A stretch of 64,000 nt of DNA. It comes from Bacteroidetes bacterium HGW-Bacteroidetes-2. GTDB lineage: Bacteria; Bacteroidota; Bacteroidia; Flavobacteriales; Flavobacteriaceae. Below the pieces are notes generated by a model. It made no database searches. It was not told where the DNA came from and was given only the letters and a program-made list of their open reading frames with translations. The DNA is taken from NCBI GenBank assembly GCA_002842575.1, contig PHDJ01000011.1:22612-86611 (forward strand), given 5' to 3'. Made by a program: the position numbers and the translations under genes. Shown piece by piece: positions 36,507 to 45,586 of this stretch (position 1 is its first letter; every line of letters begins with the position of its first letter).

Positions 36507-37826
36507 ATGTTTTTAAATGTAAATTTAAAAGAAATCAGTTGTTTGCTTGAAAATTATCTTTTAGAGCAAGGTATGCGTCCCTTTTGGGCTAGTAGCTTGA
36601 ACTTAATGGTCAATATTTTTATTTTAGGAACAATTGCTTACTTCTTTGATAGGGTTTTAAGAAAAATTATTGTCGAGTCCTTTAAAGCATTTTCATTAAA
36701 AACAAAAACCACGTTTGATGATTTTCTAGTAGAAAGTAATTTCCCAAGATACATTGCTCATATAATTCCTCTACTCCTTTTAAAGAATATATTTCCAGTA
36801 GTTTTTGACGGTTTTCCAATGATTCTGAATGTATTCATGACCATAACCACCATTTATGGCATTATCCTTATTGTAAAAATTATTAGAAGTGTTTTACGCT
36901 CATCAAAAAAATATCTGCGCACTCTTGAAAGCTATAGCGATAAGCCTTTAGATAGTTATATGCAAGTAATGATGATTTTTTTATGGGGAATCGCCATATT
37001 TTTTGTGGTATATGAAATCACCGGTAAAGACATCTTAAGTTTTGCTACTCTTGGAGCTGCATCGGCTGTTATTCTTTTAATATTTAAAGATACCATCTTA
37101 GGTTTTGTGGCTTCTATTCAGGTTTCTGTAAATGATATTGTTCGAATTGGCGATTGGATAACGTTTAGCAAATATGGTGCTGATGGTTATGTAACCGACA
37201 TAAATCTTGCCACAGTAAGAGTCCAAAATTGGGATAACACCTACACCACTATTCCCACCTACAGCTTAATTTCAGATTCTTTTCAAAACTGGCGGGGTAT
37301 GCAGGAGTCTGCCGGCAGAAGAATTAAAAGAGCTATTTTTATCAAACAATCTTCCATCCAGTTTTTAACTCCCGAAATGATTGAAAAGTATAAAAAAATT
37401 GAATTAGTTAGGCCTTACATAGAACACCGTCAAAAAGAAATTACAAAACATAATGAAAAAATTAATGCCGATAAATCGGTTTTAATAAATGGAAGAAACC
37501 AAACCAATTTTGGCGTTTTTAGAAAGTTTGTTGACGCTTCAATTAATGAAAACTCAGCTATCAATAAAGAACTTTTTTTAATGGTTCGTCAACTCCATCC
37601 TACTTCAAAAGGAATTCCATTAGAAATATTTTGTTTTAGCAATGATAAAAGATGGCAAAATTATGAAGCTATCATGGCAGATATTTTTGATCACGTAATC
37701 GCTTCTGTTCCTTATTTTGATTTAGAATTATTTGAAGACCCAACCGGAAATGATATAAAAGCTTTAGTAAATTTAAATCAACCAAAAATAAGTACTACTA
37801 CAAGCCCACCAAATTCTGCTTCATAA
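36507..37826 (+). CDS. MscS-family mechanosensitive channel
   Basis: 439 residues. Membrane segments at about 27-47, 83-125 and 150-205, then the MscS pore and beta domain: a hydrophobic TM3 (FATLGAASAVILLIFKDTILGF) followed by DIVRIGDWITF and VQNWDNTYTTIPTYSLISD. The long C-terminal part (about 280-439) has no recognised enzyme motif. It resembles the YbdG/YnaI-type larger MscS members. Opens on membrane tension to release solutes. Downstream there is a weak AT-rich hairpin (37832-37860). Confidence 0.9.
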   Translation: MFLNVNLKEISCLLENYLLEQGMRPFWASSLNLMVNIFILGTIAYFFDRVLRKIIVESFKAFSLKTKTTFDDFLVESNFPRYIAHIIPLLLLKNIFPVVFDGFPMILNVFMTITTIYGIILIVKIIRSVLRSSKKYLRTLESYSDKPLDSYMQVMMIFLWGIAIFFVVYEITGKDILSFATLGAASAVILLIFKDTILGFVASIQVSVNDIVRIGDWITFSKYGADGYVTDINLATVRVQNWDNTYTTIPTYSLISDSFQNWRGMQESAGRRIKRAIFIKQSSIQFLTPEMIEKYKKIELVRPYIEHRQKEITKHNEKINADKSVLINGRNQTNFGVFRKFVDASINENSAINKELFLMVRQLHPTSKGIPLEIFCFSNDKRWQNYEAIMADIFDHVIASVPYFDLELFEDPTGNDIKALVNLNQPKISTTTSPPNSAS

Positions 37827-37831
37827 AATTT

Positions 37832-37866
37832 CATAAAAACAGCTTTAATTTGTTTTTATGTTTTTA
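37832..37866 (+). terminator. AT-rich hairpin after mscS
   Basis: CATAAAAACA (37832-37841) pairs with TGTTTTTATG (37851-37860) around a 9-base loop, then T5. It begins 5 bases after the mscS stop. GC-poor stem, so activity is uncertain. Confidence 0.45.
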
Positions 37867-38160
37867 TTTCTGCCACCCTAATGCCATGTATTGCTTCTAA
37901 AAAAAGGTGGCCTAGAGGTTTTTTTACTTTCCATATATTACCGTTAACATTTTTAGCCTTGTTGCAATGGTTAATGTTCAACTACCCAATTTATCTTAGA
38001 TAAAGTTATATTGTTTACATCTAATGCCTCCAAGTCTATCTGAAAATGAAAAATCTTTAGTCAGAGATGCAGAATTACTAACAGTTACCAAAAAAAATCG
38101 CTAATCTGGAGTATATGGTAATTGTTCTTGTTGATTTAAATAATGTATCTGGGTTGCATA
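37856..38160 (-). pseudogene. Possible decayed gene remnant in a 610-base gap
   Basis: The gap 37827-38436 has no good gene. Read on the minus strand, three adjacent open segments in different frames resemble coding: 37981-37856 (41 codons, with NVNGNIWKVKKPL and LEAIHGIRVAEIKT), a middle segment to about 38055 (IDLEALDVNNITLSKINWVV), and 38160-38044 (YATQIHYLNQQEQLPYTPD, one stop, then VTVSNSASLTKDFSFS). One-base shifts would connect them. This may be a gene broken by frameshifts, but AT-rich sequence yields such segments by chance, and I recognise no family. The remaining bases, 38161-38436, show nothing supported. Confidence 0.2.
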
Positions 38161-38436
38161 CCACAAGAATATTTTAAAGAATATGCTGGCTTATAGACCC
38201 GAGAATTGGAGGTGGATTTTTTTAATACTTTTCACGCTAAATATTTAATTTTTAGATGGCCGTTAAATCATTTGTTTGTAACAAATGACTTTCAAATTTC
38301 TGAATTAAAACGATTAAAAACTATCGGCTTTGACCATTTCCCCCATTTTTTTGTAGAAAAATGCCACAATTGCCATATAGAAAAAACAACGCTCCTGAAA
38401 ATGATTCTATGGATACTAAAATGAAGGTACTTAATA

Positions 38437-38868
38437 CTATAAATGATGGTTAAAATGAAAATGGGAAATCGCAAACGCTATAATATCATCGTGATCAAAA
38501 GCTAACTTTGGAAGTTTTTTTATATCAAACCACTTTGCTTCTTTAGCATCATCAGCCCCTTTAGGAATAGTATTTGCATCTGTAAACCCTGCAAAAGCCA
38601 CTGAAATTGTCCTTCCTCTTGGGTCTCTTCCTAGTTTTCCAAATGCTTTTAATTGCATAAAATTTGAATAAATTATTCCAGTTTCTTCAAGCAATTCTCT
38701 TGCCACTGCGGTATCTAAATCTTCGCTATCTTCTACAAAACCACCAGGCAGTGCCCAATGATTTTGAAATGGTAGATTTTTTCGCTGAATTAATAAAAGG
38801 AACACCTTTTTTTCCACTTCTTGAAAAACTACGGCATCCACCGTGACAAAAATATTTTGTTTTCTCAT
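38437..38868 (-). CDS. Nudix hydrolase
   Basis: 143 residues with a full Nudix box at 43-65: G43, E49, R57-E58, E61-E62 and G64 match GX5EX7REUXEEXGU. The block NHWALPGGFVEDSEDLDT and the later GRTISVAFAGF resemble ADP-ribose/8-oxo-dGTP type Nudix enzymes close to the NrtR/YjhB group. There is no DNA-binding domain. It hydrolyses a nucleoside diphosphate linked to another moiety; the substrate is open. Single gene in a sparse region. Confidence 0.88.
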   Translation of the reverse strand: MRKQNIFVTVDAVVFQEVEKKVFLLLIQRKNLPFQNHWALPGGFVEDSEDLDTAVARELLEETGIIYSNFMQLKAFGKLGRDPRGRTISVAFAGFTDANTIPKGADDAKEAKWFDIKKLPKLAFDHDDIIAFAISHFHFNHHL

Positions 38869-38949
38869 TTTTTTATAAAGGTGTTAAAATTATTTGTAAC
38901 TTTTCAGAGGTTTAACATACTAATTATTCATTAATTTAAAAATAAAATC

Positions 38950-39684
38950 ATGAAAAAAATACAAACCTTTTTAACCGCATTTTTGTTTATTTCTGTCCTA
39001 ACTCTTCAAGCTCAAACTGCCGATGAGGTGCTAGTCAACTATTTTGAAAATACTGGCGGTCTTGAAAAATGGAATGCTTTAGAAGGATTAAAAATGAGTG
39101 GCGTTGCCAATGCTCAAGGAATGGAAATTCCTTTAGAAATCATTCAATTAAAAAATGGTAGTCAAGCGGTAATTATTAATTTTCAAGGACAAACCATCAC
39201 TCAATTTGCTTTTGATGGTGAACATATGTGGTCAACAAATTTTATGACAATGCAACCTGAAAAAAGCGATAGCGAAGCAACCGCAAATATGAAAAAAGCG
39301 GCTAAAGACTTTCCTTCACCTTTTTTAAATTACAAAGACAAAGGATATTCGGTAGAGTTTTTGGGTAAGGAAACCAAAGAAGGAACAGAAACATTTAAAA
39401 TAAAACTTACGCAAGATCCTGTTTTAGTAAATGGCATTGAAGAGCCCAATGTTAGTTTTCATTATTTCGATTCCGAAAATTTTGCATTAATTGTATCCGA
39501 AACGCAAATCAAAGAAGGTCCTGCACAAGGGCAAACAATGACTTCTACAATGAGCGGATATCAAGAAGTGGATGGTTTATTCTTTCCTTTTGATATGAGC
39601 ATGTTTGGACAAGGTATTTCCATAAAAACAATAGAATTAAATCCGAAAGTGGAAAATTCAATTTTTGCTTTTCCAGGTGAATAG
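38950..39684 (+). CDS. LolA-like secreted protein
   Basis: 244 residues with a signal peptide (MKKIQTFLTAFLFISVLTLQA). The mature part has repeated amphipathic strands and a DGEHMWSTNF turn, as in outer-membrane lipoprotein-sorting (LolA/LolB/MucB-like) folds with a hydrophobic cavity. It lacks a lipobox. Related flavobacterial proteins are labelled outer membrane lipoprotein-sorting protein. A role in carrying a lipid or lipoprotein is inferred from fold resemblance only. It is 60 bases upstream of the VPS10-like gene, on the same strand. Confidence 0.65.
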   Translation: MKKIQTFLTAFLFISVLTLQAQTADEVLVNYFENTGGLEKWNALEGLKMSGVANAQGMEIPLEIIQLKNGSQAVIINFQGQTITQFAFDGEHMWSTNFMTMQPEKSDSEATANMKKAAKDFPSPFLNYKDKGYSVEFLGKETKEGTETFKIKLTQDPVLVNGIEEPNVSFHYFDSENFALIVSETQIKEGPAQGQTMTSTMSGYQEVDGLFFPFDMSMFGQGISIKTIELNPKVENSIFAFPGE

Positions 39685-39744
39685 TTTTTTATTGTTTCAC
39701 TTTAAATCCCCTGCCAAAAGGGTTTTTTTAATACCAACAAACGT

Positions 39745-42700
39745 ATGAAAAATAATTTATTAATTGGTTTAGCCCTATTACTCTCCTTACCTTCCTCTTT
39801 TTCACAAGAAATTCCAATAAAAGGCAAGGAACTTTTTGGGAATTTAAAAGCTAGACACATCGGACCAGCAGTAATGAGTGGCAGAATTTCTGACATTGAA
39901 ATGCATCCTACAAATGCTAATATTGTTTATGCAGGAGCTGCAGGTGGAGGTGTGTGGAAATCAATTGACGGGGGCACTTTTTTTACTCCAGTTTTTGATG
40001 AACACGCACAATCTATAGGAAGTATAGCAATAGACCCTGCTGATCCGGATAACACTGTTTGGGTTGGTACAGGAGAAACTTGGGTGCGAAATAGTGTTTC
40101 AATTGGTGATGGAATATACAAAACTACCGATGGAGGTACCAACTGGAAAAAAATGGGATTGGAAAAATCGGAACGAATTTCAGGTATAAAAATAAATCCC
40201 AATAACAACAAGGAAGTCTTTGTAGGTGTTATGGGAGCCCTTTGGGGTTCCAGTAAAGATCGTGGTGTTTACAAAACTTTGGATGGCGGTGAAACCTGGG
40301 AAAACATACTTTATATCAATGAAACTACTGGTGTTGCTGACCTTGCAATGGACCCAACGGACCCAAACATACTTTATGCATCTTTATGGCAGTTCAGACG
40401 GTCTCCTTGGAGTTTTAGTTCGGGTGGTGAAAATAGCGGACTCTATAAAACCATAGATGGCGGAAAAACTTGGAATAAAATACACAACGGTTTTCCTACA
40501 GGAAAGTTAGGTAGAATAGGTTTAGCTATTGCTCCTTCACAACCACAAACTGTTTATATTGTTTTAGAAACTGAAGATTCTAAAAGTAATGGATTATACC
40601 GGTCTGATGATGGAGGAAATTCTTGGAACCATTTAAATAGTAACTTCGAACTTGTAGTTAGACCTTTCTATTTTTCGAGAATTACTATTGACCCAAAAAA
40701 CCCAGATATTTTAGTAAAAGGAGGATTAAATGGTGCTATTAGTCGCGATGGTGGAAAAACATTCAAACCATTAGGTACAATGCACCCAGATATTCATGAT
40801 ATAGCTTTTCACATACAAAATTCAGACATCATGTTTGTTGGAACCGACGGCGGAGTTTATCGCTCTTGGAATGGCGGTGTCACTTTGGAAATTGTTGAAA
40901 ATATCCCAGTATCTCAATATTATCATGTAAGTGTGGACAATGCGGAACCTTATAATGTTTATGGTGGTTTACAAGATAATGGTTCTTGGTATGGCCCCTC
41001 CTCTGCTCCCGGTGGCGTAAAAGCAAAACATTGGAATAGCGTTGGTTTTGGCGATGGTTTTAGAGTGCTAAAACATCCTACAAAAAACATTATTTATTCT
41101 GAAATGCAAGGTGCTGCTAATGTTTGGCGCTATGATGTGGACAGGATACAAACCAAAACCATACAACCAATGGCCGAAAAAGGAGATCCTAAGTTACGTT
41201 TCAATTGGAATACTCCTATGGCCTTAAGCAAGTTTTATCCGGATCGTTTTTATATAGGAAGTCAGTTTTTACACAAATCAAATGATATGGGAGATACTTG
41301 GGTAAAAATTTCACCAGATTTAACAACAAATGATTCAAAAAAACAAGACCAATCTCAATCAGGTGGTTTATCGGTAGATAATTCTGGTGCAGAAACACAC
41401 ACTACAATTTTTACCATAGCAGAATCTCCTTTAGACGAAAATATAATCTGGGTAGGTACAGACGATGGTAACGTTCAAGTAACCAAAGATGCAGGAAAAA
41501 CTTGGACAAATACTATTGCCAATATTCCAAATTTACCTAAAAATACGTGGTGTTATAAAATATATGCTAGTAATTTCAATAAAGGAGCCGCATATGCAGT
41601 TTTTGAAGGACATGCCTCAGGCAATATGACACCTTATGCATATAAAACTACAGATTTTGGAAAAACTTGGAAAAGTATAATTTCAGAAGATGTTATTGGT
41701 TTTGCAAGAAGCATACACGAAGACTATAAAAATGAAAACCTATTATTTTTAGGAACTGAATTTGGTTTATTTATTACGGTTGATGGTGGTTTAAATTGGT
41801 CTCGTTTTACCAATAATATGCCTGCTGTAGCAGTAATGTACATCGCATTACAAGAAAAAACCAATGACTTAGTGTTAGCCACTCACGGAAGAGGCATTAT
41901 CATTATTGATGATATTTCCCCACTCCGCGAAGTGACCCCAGAAATAATGGATAAAGAGGTGCACTTCTTTTCTTCAAAACCTATTGTAATGCCCGAAGAA
42001 GGTGGATTTTCTGAATTTTTTGGCACTGAAACCCAGTTCGTTGGTCAAAACCCTTCTGCCAATGCTCGTATTGTTTACTATTTAAACAAGCGGCATACCT
42101 TCGGAAAAATGGAAATGGAAGTACAAGATGTAGAAGGTAATAGCATTGCAAGTTTAAATCCGGGCAAATCCAAAGGATTGAATATTGTAGATTGGAGCTT
42201 TACTTCTAGAGCACCAAAAATAGCAGAAGCAAAAACCATCAGTTTTGGTGGCTTTGTGGCTCCAAGAGTGCCAGCTGGTAAATATAAGGTGGTAATGACT
42301 AAAGGAAAAAATACCTTTACCCACGAAATTGAACTTATTTATGACACTAATAGTTTGGTTACTTCTGAAAGTCGTGAATTAAGAATGAACATGGTAAAAA
42401 TTCTTTTTGATATGAACGAGGAACTTGCCTACACGGTATATAAAATGAATACTACCATTAAAAAAGCAGAAGATTTGATATTGGAAGATACAAATGCTAA
42501 AAAAGTAGCACAAACAGTTATTAACGATTTAAATACGTTATTAAAAACAATGGTCGTTACCACAGGCGATAACTATGTAGCTAGTGCAGAGCCTGAATTG
42601 CGTGAAAAGCTTGCAGATTTATACAGCAGCGTTACAAACAATTTTGACAGACCTACGGGCGCTCATGTTGCAAATTTTGAAGCTATAAAAGAGCGATACG

Positions 42701-42822
42701 ATGATGCAATGGCTAGCTATGAGGCTATACATAAAAAGCAAGTGGCTAGACTAGAAGATTATTTAAAGAAAAAAGACAAATTTCCTATAGAATTTAAAAG
42801 TTTTGACGAGTTTTTAAAATAA
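39745..42822 (+). CDS. Large secreted VPS10/BNR-type beta-propeller protein
   Basis: 1025 residues, signal peptide (MKNNLLIGLALLLSLPSSFSQ). Repeats of the type GLYKTIDGGKTWNK, GVYKTLDGGETWEN and NVQVTKDAGKTWTN recur through about residues 50-700, giving the Asp-box (S/T-x-D-x-G-x-T/S-W) propeller of sortilin/VPS10 and exo-sialidase-like proteins. A beta-sandwich (about 725-870) and a helical C-terminal region (about 880-1025) follow. There is no T9SS sorting domain. Relatives are named 'glycosyl hydrolase', but catalytic residues for that are not evident. A role in binding or degrading extracellular polymers is possible but unproven. A strong terminator follows. Confidence 0.8.
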   Translation: MKNNLLIGLALLLSLPSSFSQEIPIKGKELFGNLKARHIGPAVMSGRISDIEMHPTNANIVYAGAAGGGVWKSIDGGTFFTPVFDEHAQSIGSIAIDPADPDNTVWVGTGETWVRNSVSIGDGIYKTTDGGTNWKKMGLEKSERISGIKINPNNNKEVFVGVMGALWGSSKDRGVYKTLDGGETWENILYINETTGVADLAMDPTDPNILYASLWQFRRSPWSFSSGGENSGLYKTIDGGKTWNKIHNGFPTGKLGRIGLAIAPSQPQTVYIVLETEDSKSNGLYRSDDGGNSWNHLNSNFELVVRPFYFSRITIDPKNPDILVKGGLNGAISRDGGKTFKPLGTMHPDIHDIAFHIQNSDIMFVGTDGGVYRSWNGGVTLEIVENIPVSQYYHVSVDNAEPYNVYGGLQDNGSWYGPSSAPGGVKAKHWNSVGFGDGFRVLKHPTKNIIYSEMQGAANVWRYDVDRIQTKTIQPMAEKGDPKLRFNWNTPMALSKFYPDRFYIGSQFLHKSNDMGDTWVKISPDLTTNDSKKQDQSQSGGLSVDNSGAETHTTIFTIAESPLDENIIWVGTDDGNVQVTKDAGKTWTNTIANIPNLPKNTWCYKIYASNFNKGAAYAVFEGHASGNMTPYAYKTTDFGKTWKSIISEDVIGFARSIHEDYKNENLLFLGTEFGLFITVDGGLNWSRFTNNMPAVAVMYIALQEKTNDLVLATHGRGIIIIDDISPLREVTPEIMDKEVHFFSSKPIVMPEEGGFSEFFGTETQFVGQNPSANARIVYYLNKRHTFGKMEMEVQDVEGNSIASLNPGKSKGLNIVDWSFTSRAPKIAEAKTISFGGFVAPRVPAGKYKVVMTKGKNTFTHEIELIYDTNSLVTSESRELRMNMVKILFDMNEELAYTVYKMNTTIKKAEDLILEDTNAKKVAQTVINDLNTLLKTMVVTTGDNYVASAEPELREKLADLYSSVTNNFDRPTGAHVANFEAIKERYDDAMASYEAIHKKQVARLEDYLKKKDKFPIEFKSFDEFLK

Positions 42823-42840
42823 GAAATTAAAAACCTTAAT

Positions 42841-42883
42841 AAAAATAAAGGAAAAATACATTCGTTATTTTTCCTTTATTTTT
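42841..42883. terminator. Bidirectional terminator with 18-bp stem
   Basis: AAAAATAAAGGAAAAATA (42841-42858) pairs exactly with 42866-42883 around a 7-base loop that contains TTCG. It lies between convergent genes and overlaps the last codons of the aldehyde dehydrogenase (stop at 42876). Confidence 0.8.
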
Positions 42884-44237
42884 TTATATATACCGTTTTT
42901 ATATTTATAAACTCCTGTATGCCTTTCTTGCTTAATTCTCTACCAAAACCTGAGGCTTTAATACCCCCAAATGGTAATCTAGGATCACTCTTTACTAATT
43001 CGTTGACAAAAACGGCCCCTTCCTCTAATTTTGGAATGAACTGTTCTATTTTTTCTAAATTTTCAGAAAATAAAGAAACTCCTAAACCAAATTTAGACCT
43101 ATTAGAAAGTGAAATTGCTTCCTCCTCTGTTTTAAAAGTTGTTACAGAAAGTACAGGGCCAAAAGTTTCCTCTTGAAATACAGTCATCGTATCTTCCACA
43201 TTTACAATAATTGTTGGTTCAAAATAAGTGCCTTGCCGCTTTCCGCCCAAAAGTATTTTTGCGCCTTGCTTAACAGATTTTTCAATCTGTTTTTCTAATT
43301 CAATTGCTAAGTCTTCTCTTGCCATGACGCCAATAAAGGTAGAAGCGTCCATAGGATTTCCACTTTTTAATTCGCGTACCTTCAATACAAGTTTTTCTAT
43401 AAACTCTTCTGCAATTGAGGTATCAATTATTAATCGTTTGCCTGCAATGCAACTTTGACCGGTATTTTGAAATCTAGCCTGCACACAGAGGGTAATTGTT
43501 TTGTCAATATTTGCATCTTTAAAAATAATTAGCGCATTGCTGCCACCTAGTTCTAAAACGGTTTTTTTAATATACTTCCCTGCAATAGATGCTACCGCTG
43601 CACCTGCAGGTTCACTTCCGGTTAAGGTTACAGCTTTTACAATAGGATTTTTTATTATAGTTTCTATGGCATCGCTTCCCACTAGTAAGCTTGTAAAACA
43701 CGCCTCAGGAAAACCAGCGCGCTCAAAAACTTTTTGTATAAGTAAAGCAGATCCAAAAACGTTTGAAGCGTGCTTTAAAACTGGAATATTTCCAGCCATC
43801 AAGGCTGGAGCGGCAAAACGAAAAACTTGCCAAAATGGATAATTCCATGGCATAATTGCTAAAATAACACCTAAAGGCTCATACGCAATGTAGCTTTTAA
43901 AAGCATCTGTTTTTATATTTTCTGTTGCTAATTGTTTTTCGGCATTTTCAGCATAAAAATCACAAACTAACGCACATTTTTCTACTTCTGAAATGGATTG
44001 TGATATGGGTTTTCCCATTTCGTTTGAAATCATTTCTGCATATTGTTGCTTATTTTTTAGTAACTCTTTGCCTGCATTCACCATAAATAACTTGCGCTCT
44101 GAAAAAGAGGTGTTTTTCCATATAGAAAATTGGTTATTTGCATTTTCTAAAATAGTATTAACTTCTTTGTTTGTGTGTTTTTTGTAGGTGTTTAATACTT
44201 TTCCTGAATACGGATTTATTGAGGTAACATTTGCCAT
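42876..44237 (-). CDS. NAD(P)-dependent aldehyde dehydrogenase (succinate-semialdehyde type)
   Basis: 453 residues. Catalytic cysteine C263 (NTGQSCIAGKR), general base E229 (LELGGSNAL), oxyanion-hole asparagine N131 (MPWNYPFW). The family glycine motif TLTGSEPAGAAV (about 204-215) is the NAD(P)-binding loop. The closest family is succinate-semialdehyde dehydrogenase GabD/YneI; it would oxidise succinate semialdehyde to succinate in the cytoplasm. No GABA genes are adjacent, so the physiological aldehyde is uncertain. Confidence 0.92.
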   Translation of the reverse strand: MANVTSINPYSGKVLNTYKKHTNKEVNTILENANNQFSIWKNTSFSERKLFMVNAGKELLKNKQQYAEMISNEMGKPISQSISEVEKCALVCDFYAENAEKQLATENIKTDAFKSYIAYEPLGVILAIMPWNYPFWQVFRFAAPALMAGNIPVLKHASNVFGSALLIQKVFERAGFPEACFTSLLVGSDAIETIIKNPIVKAVTLTGSEPAGAAVASIAGKYIKKTVLELGGSNALIIFKDANIDKTITLCVQARFQNTGQSCIAGKRLIIDTSIAEEFIEKLVLKVRELKSGNPMDASTFIGVMAREDLAIELEKQIEKSVKQGAKILLGGKRQGTYFEPTIIVNVEDTMTVFQEETFGPVLSVTTFKTEEEAISLSNRSKFGLGVSLFSENLEKIEQFIPKLEEGAVFVNELVKSDPRLPFGGIKASGFGRELSKKGIQEFINIKTVYIKK

Positions 44238-44404
44238 TATTGGATGATTTTTTTTTAAAAACTAAAGTTAATTAATTGAAACTATAACTTGCCAATGTTT
44301 ATCTCAATATTAACGAAACACTTGTTAATAACATAGTTTATAACTACAAGTCTCCGCCGTTTTTAGTTGCAAGAATATTGTCTATTTTTATTAAAACTTC
44401 TAAT

Positions 44405-44812
44405 ATGCTATCTCGAGATATAGAGCTCCTAGCTCTGCGACCCGAAATTTCCTCTGCTATTGTTCGAGCTGAAATGAGTTTGGATGAAAAGTTTCAAAAC
44501 AAATCCCTTCGACCAATAATTAAATTACAAAATGATTTACTACTTGCCTCTTTTCGGAATTACATCAATAAGTATAAAAATGGTTTTTATACCCTTTCCA
44601 TTGAAAAGCGAATGGATTTTATTGAAAATGCGATTCAAAAAGACATCAAGTTTAGAAATGCATTAAAAGGAATGATTATTGGCCAGTTTACTTTAGAGGA
44701 ATTTGACCAATATATTCAAAATTCTTCAGCGTTAAACAAACGAATGATGCATTTAGTCATAGAACGTATTAAAAACAATATTCAGTTACTTGAATATGAA
44801 TACAACCATTAA
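44405..44812 (+). CDS. Conserved flavobacterial protein of unknown function
   Basis: 135 residues from the ATG at 44405. A TTG at 44378 in the same frame adds nine residues and is less likely. It is helical and soluble, with the conserved-looking core IEKRMDFIENAIQKDIKFRN, then ALKGMIIGQFTLEEF, and no metal or nucleotide motif. Homologues are sometimes labelled glyoxalase, which the sequence does not support. It is a single gene convergent with the DUF3307 gene (36 bases apart). Function not known. Confidence 0.75.
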   Translation: MLSRDIELLALRPEISSAIVRAEMSLDEKFQNKSLRPIIKLQNDLLLASFRNYINKYKNGFYTLSIEKRMDFIENAIQKDIKFRNALKGMIIGQFTLEEFDQYIQNSSALNKRMMHLVIERIKNNIQLLEYEYNH

Positions 44813-44848
44813 CTCCAATTATTTTAGTATTTAAAACAGATAAAAAGT

Positions 44849-45586
44849 TTAAGAAATACCTAGAATTTGTAGCATAAGAAAGCCAATAATGATGGTTATA
44901 GAAAAACTCATCAAGGTGCCTATAAGGACGTATTCGGTTTGTTTTCTTCCTCCACTTTTACTTTTATCATTAAAGCGCAATATGGATTTTGCCGCAATTA
45001 AAAATCCAATAGCGGCAATGTTGTTCGTTAGTACAAAAGTGAGTACTAAAATTCGTTCAAAAACACCAATATAACGGCCTGCTTTTTGTAAACTATTTAA
45101 CTCCCCGTCTTTAGCTATTTCAACCTGCCAGTTTTTAGTGGCCTTACCTATTATAAACCCAATAGGTGATAGCACAATTAAATAACCAACCAACAAAGTC
45201 ATTGAGTTTTTTGATAATAAAAAACGATCAATAAAAGGCAGGATTTCATAAAAATTTGAAGTAAGATACAACCAAGCAAAAAACAAAACCAATAAGTGAA
45301 GAAATTGATCCAGAAGAAAATACTTTAAGTTATCATCTTTTTGATGTAATTTCCATAAATCAATAAAAAAATGGGTGATTATAATAAGAATTGGTATAAA
45401 AAACTGCTTCCATTGTTGTAAAAACAAGTAGGTTAATAAACCGGCAATGCATGCATGAATATATAAAAAAGGGGCTTTTGCCTTTTTTTCTCTTTTTTGC
45501 TGAATACCCTTAGCAGATTGCAGCACAAAATCTGTAAGTAAATGTGCTAAAAGAAGTTGTAGTGCTAGGAGTAAATTTTCATTCAT
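44849..45586 (-). CDS. DUF3307 membrane protein
   Basis: 245 residues with about six membrane segments. The opening LLALQLLLAHLLTDFVLQS holds the HLLTDF signature of DUF3307, followed by a lysine-rich cytoplasmic loop (KGIQQKREKKAKA). Histidines in helices (IHACIAGLLTYL; IITHFFIDLWKLH; FLLDQFLHLLVLF) could bind metal or lie in a channel. The start codon overlaps the satD stop by 4 bases, so translation is coupled. Function unknown. It should sit in the inner membrane and act with SatD. Confidence 0.85.
   Translation of the reverse strand: MNENLLLALQLLLAHLLTDFVLQSAKGIQQKREKKAKAPFLYIHACIAGLLTYLFLQQWKQFFIPILIIITHFFIDLWKLHQKDDNLKYFLLDQFLHLLVLFFAWLYLTSNFYEILPFIDRFLLSKNSMTLLVGYLIVLSPIGFIIGKATKNWQVEIAKDGELNSLQKAGRYIGVFERILVLTFVLTNNIAAIGFLIAAKSILRFNDKSKSGGRKQTEYVLIGTLMSFSITIIIGFLMLQILGIS

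Noticed and set aside
38206..38424. 72-codon plus-strand frame before the Nudix gene
   Set aside because: No family features, no promoter, and a mixed composition (HFPHFFVEKCHNCHIEK) typical of random AT-rich frames.
37827..38436. Noncoding RNA gene
   Set aside because: No stable extended structure or conserved RNA motif was recognised; only coding-like fragments were seen.
38361..38453. Short plus-strand frame starting MPQLPYRKNNAPENDS
   Set aside because: Only 30 codons and it runs into the 3' end of the Nudix gene; no sign of a promoter or homologue.
39700..39727. Weak hairpin-like sequence before the VPS10-like gene
   Set aside because: Only three to four pairs around a CCC/GGG core; too weak to call a terminator.
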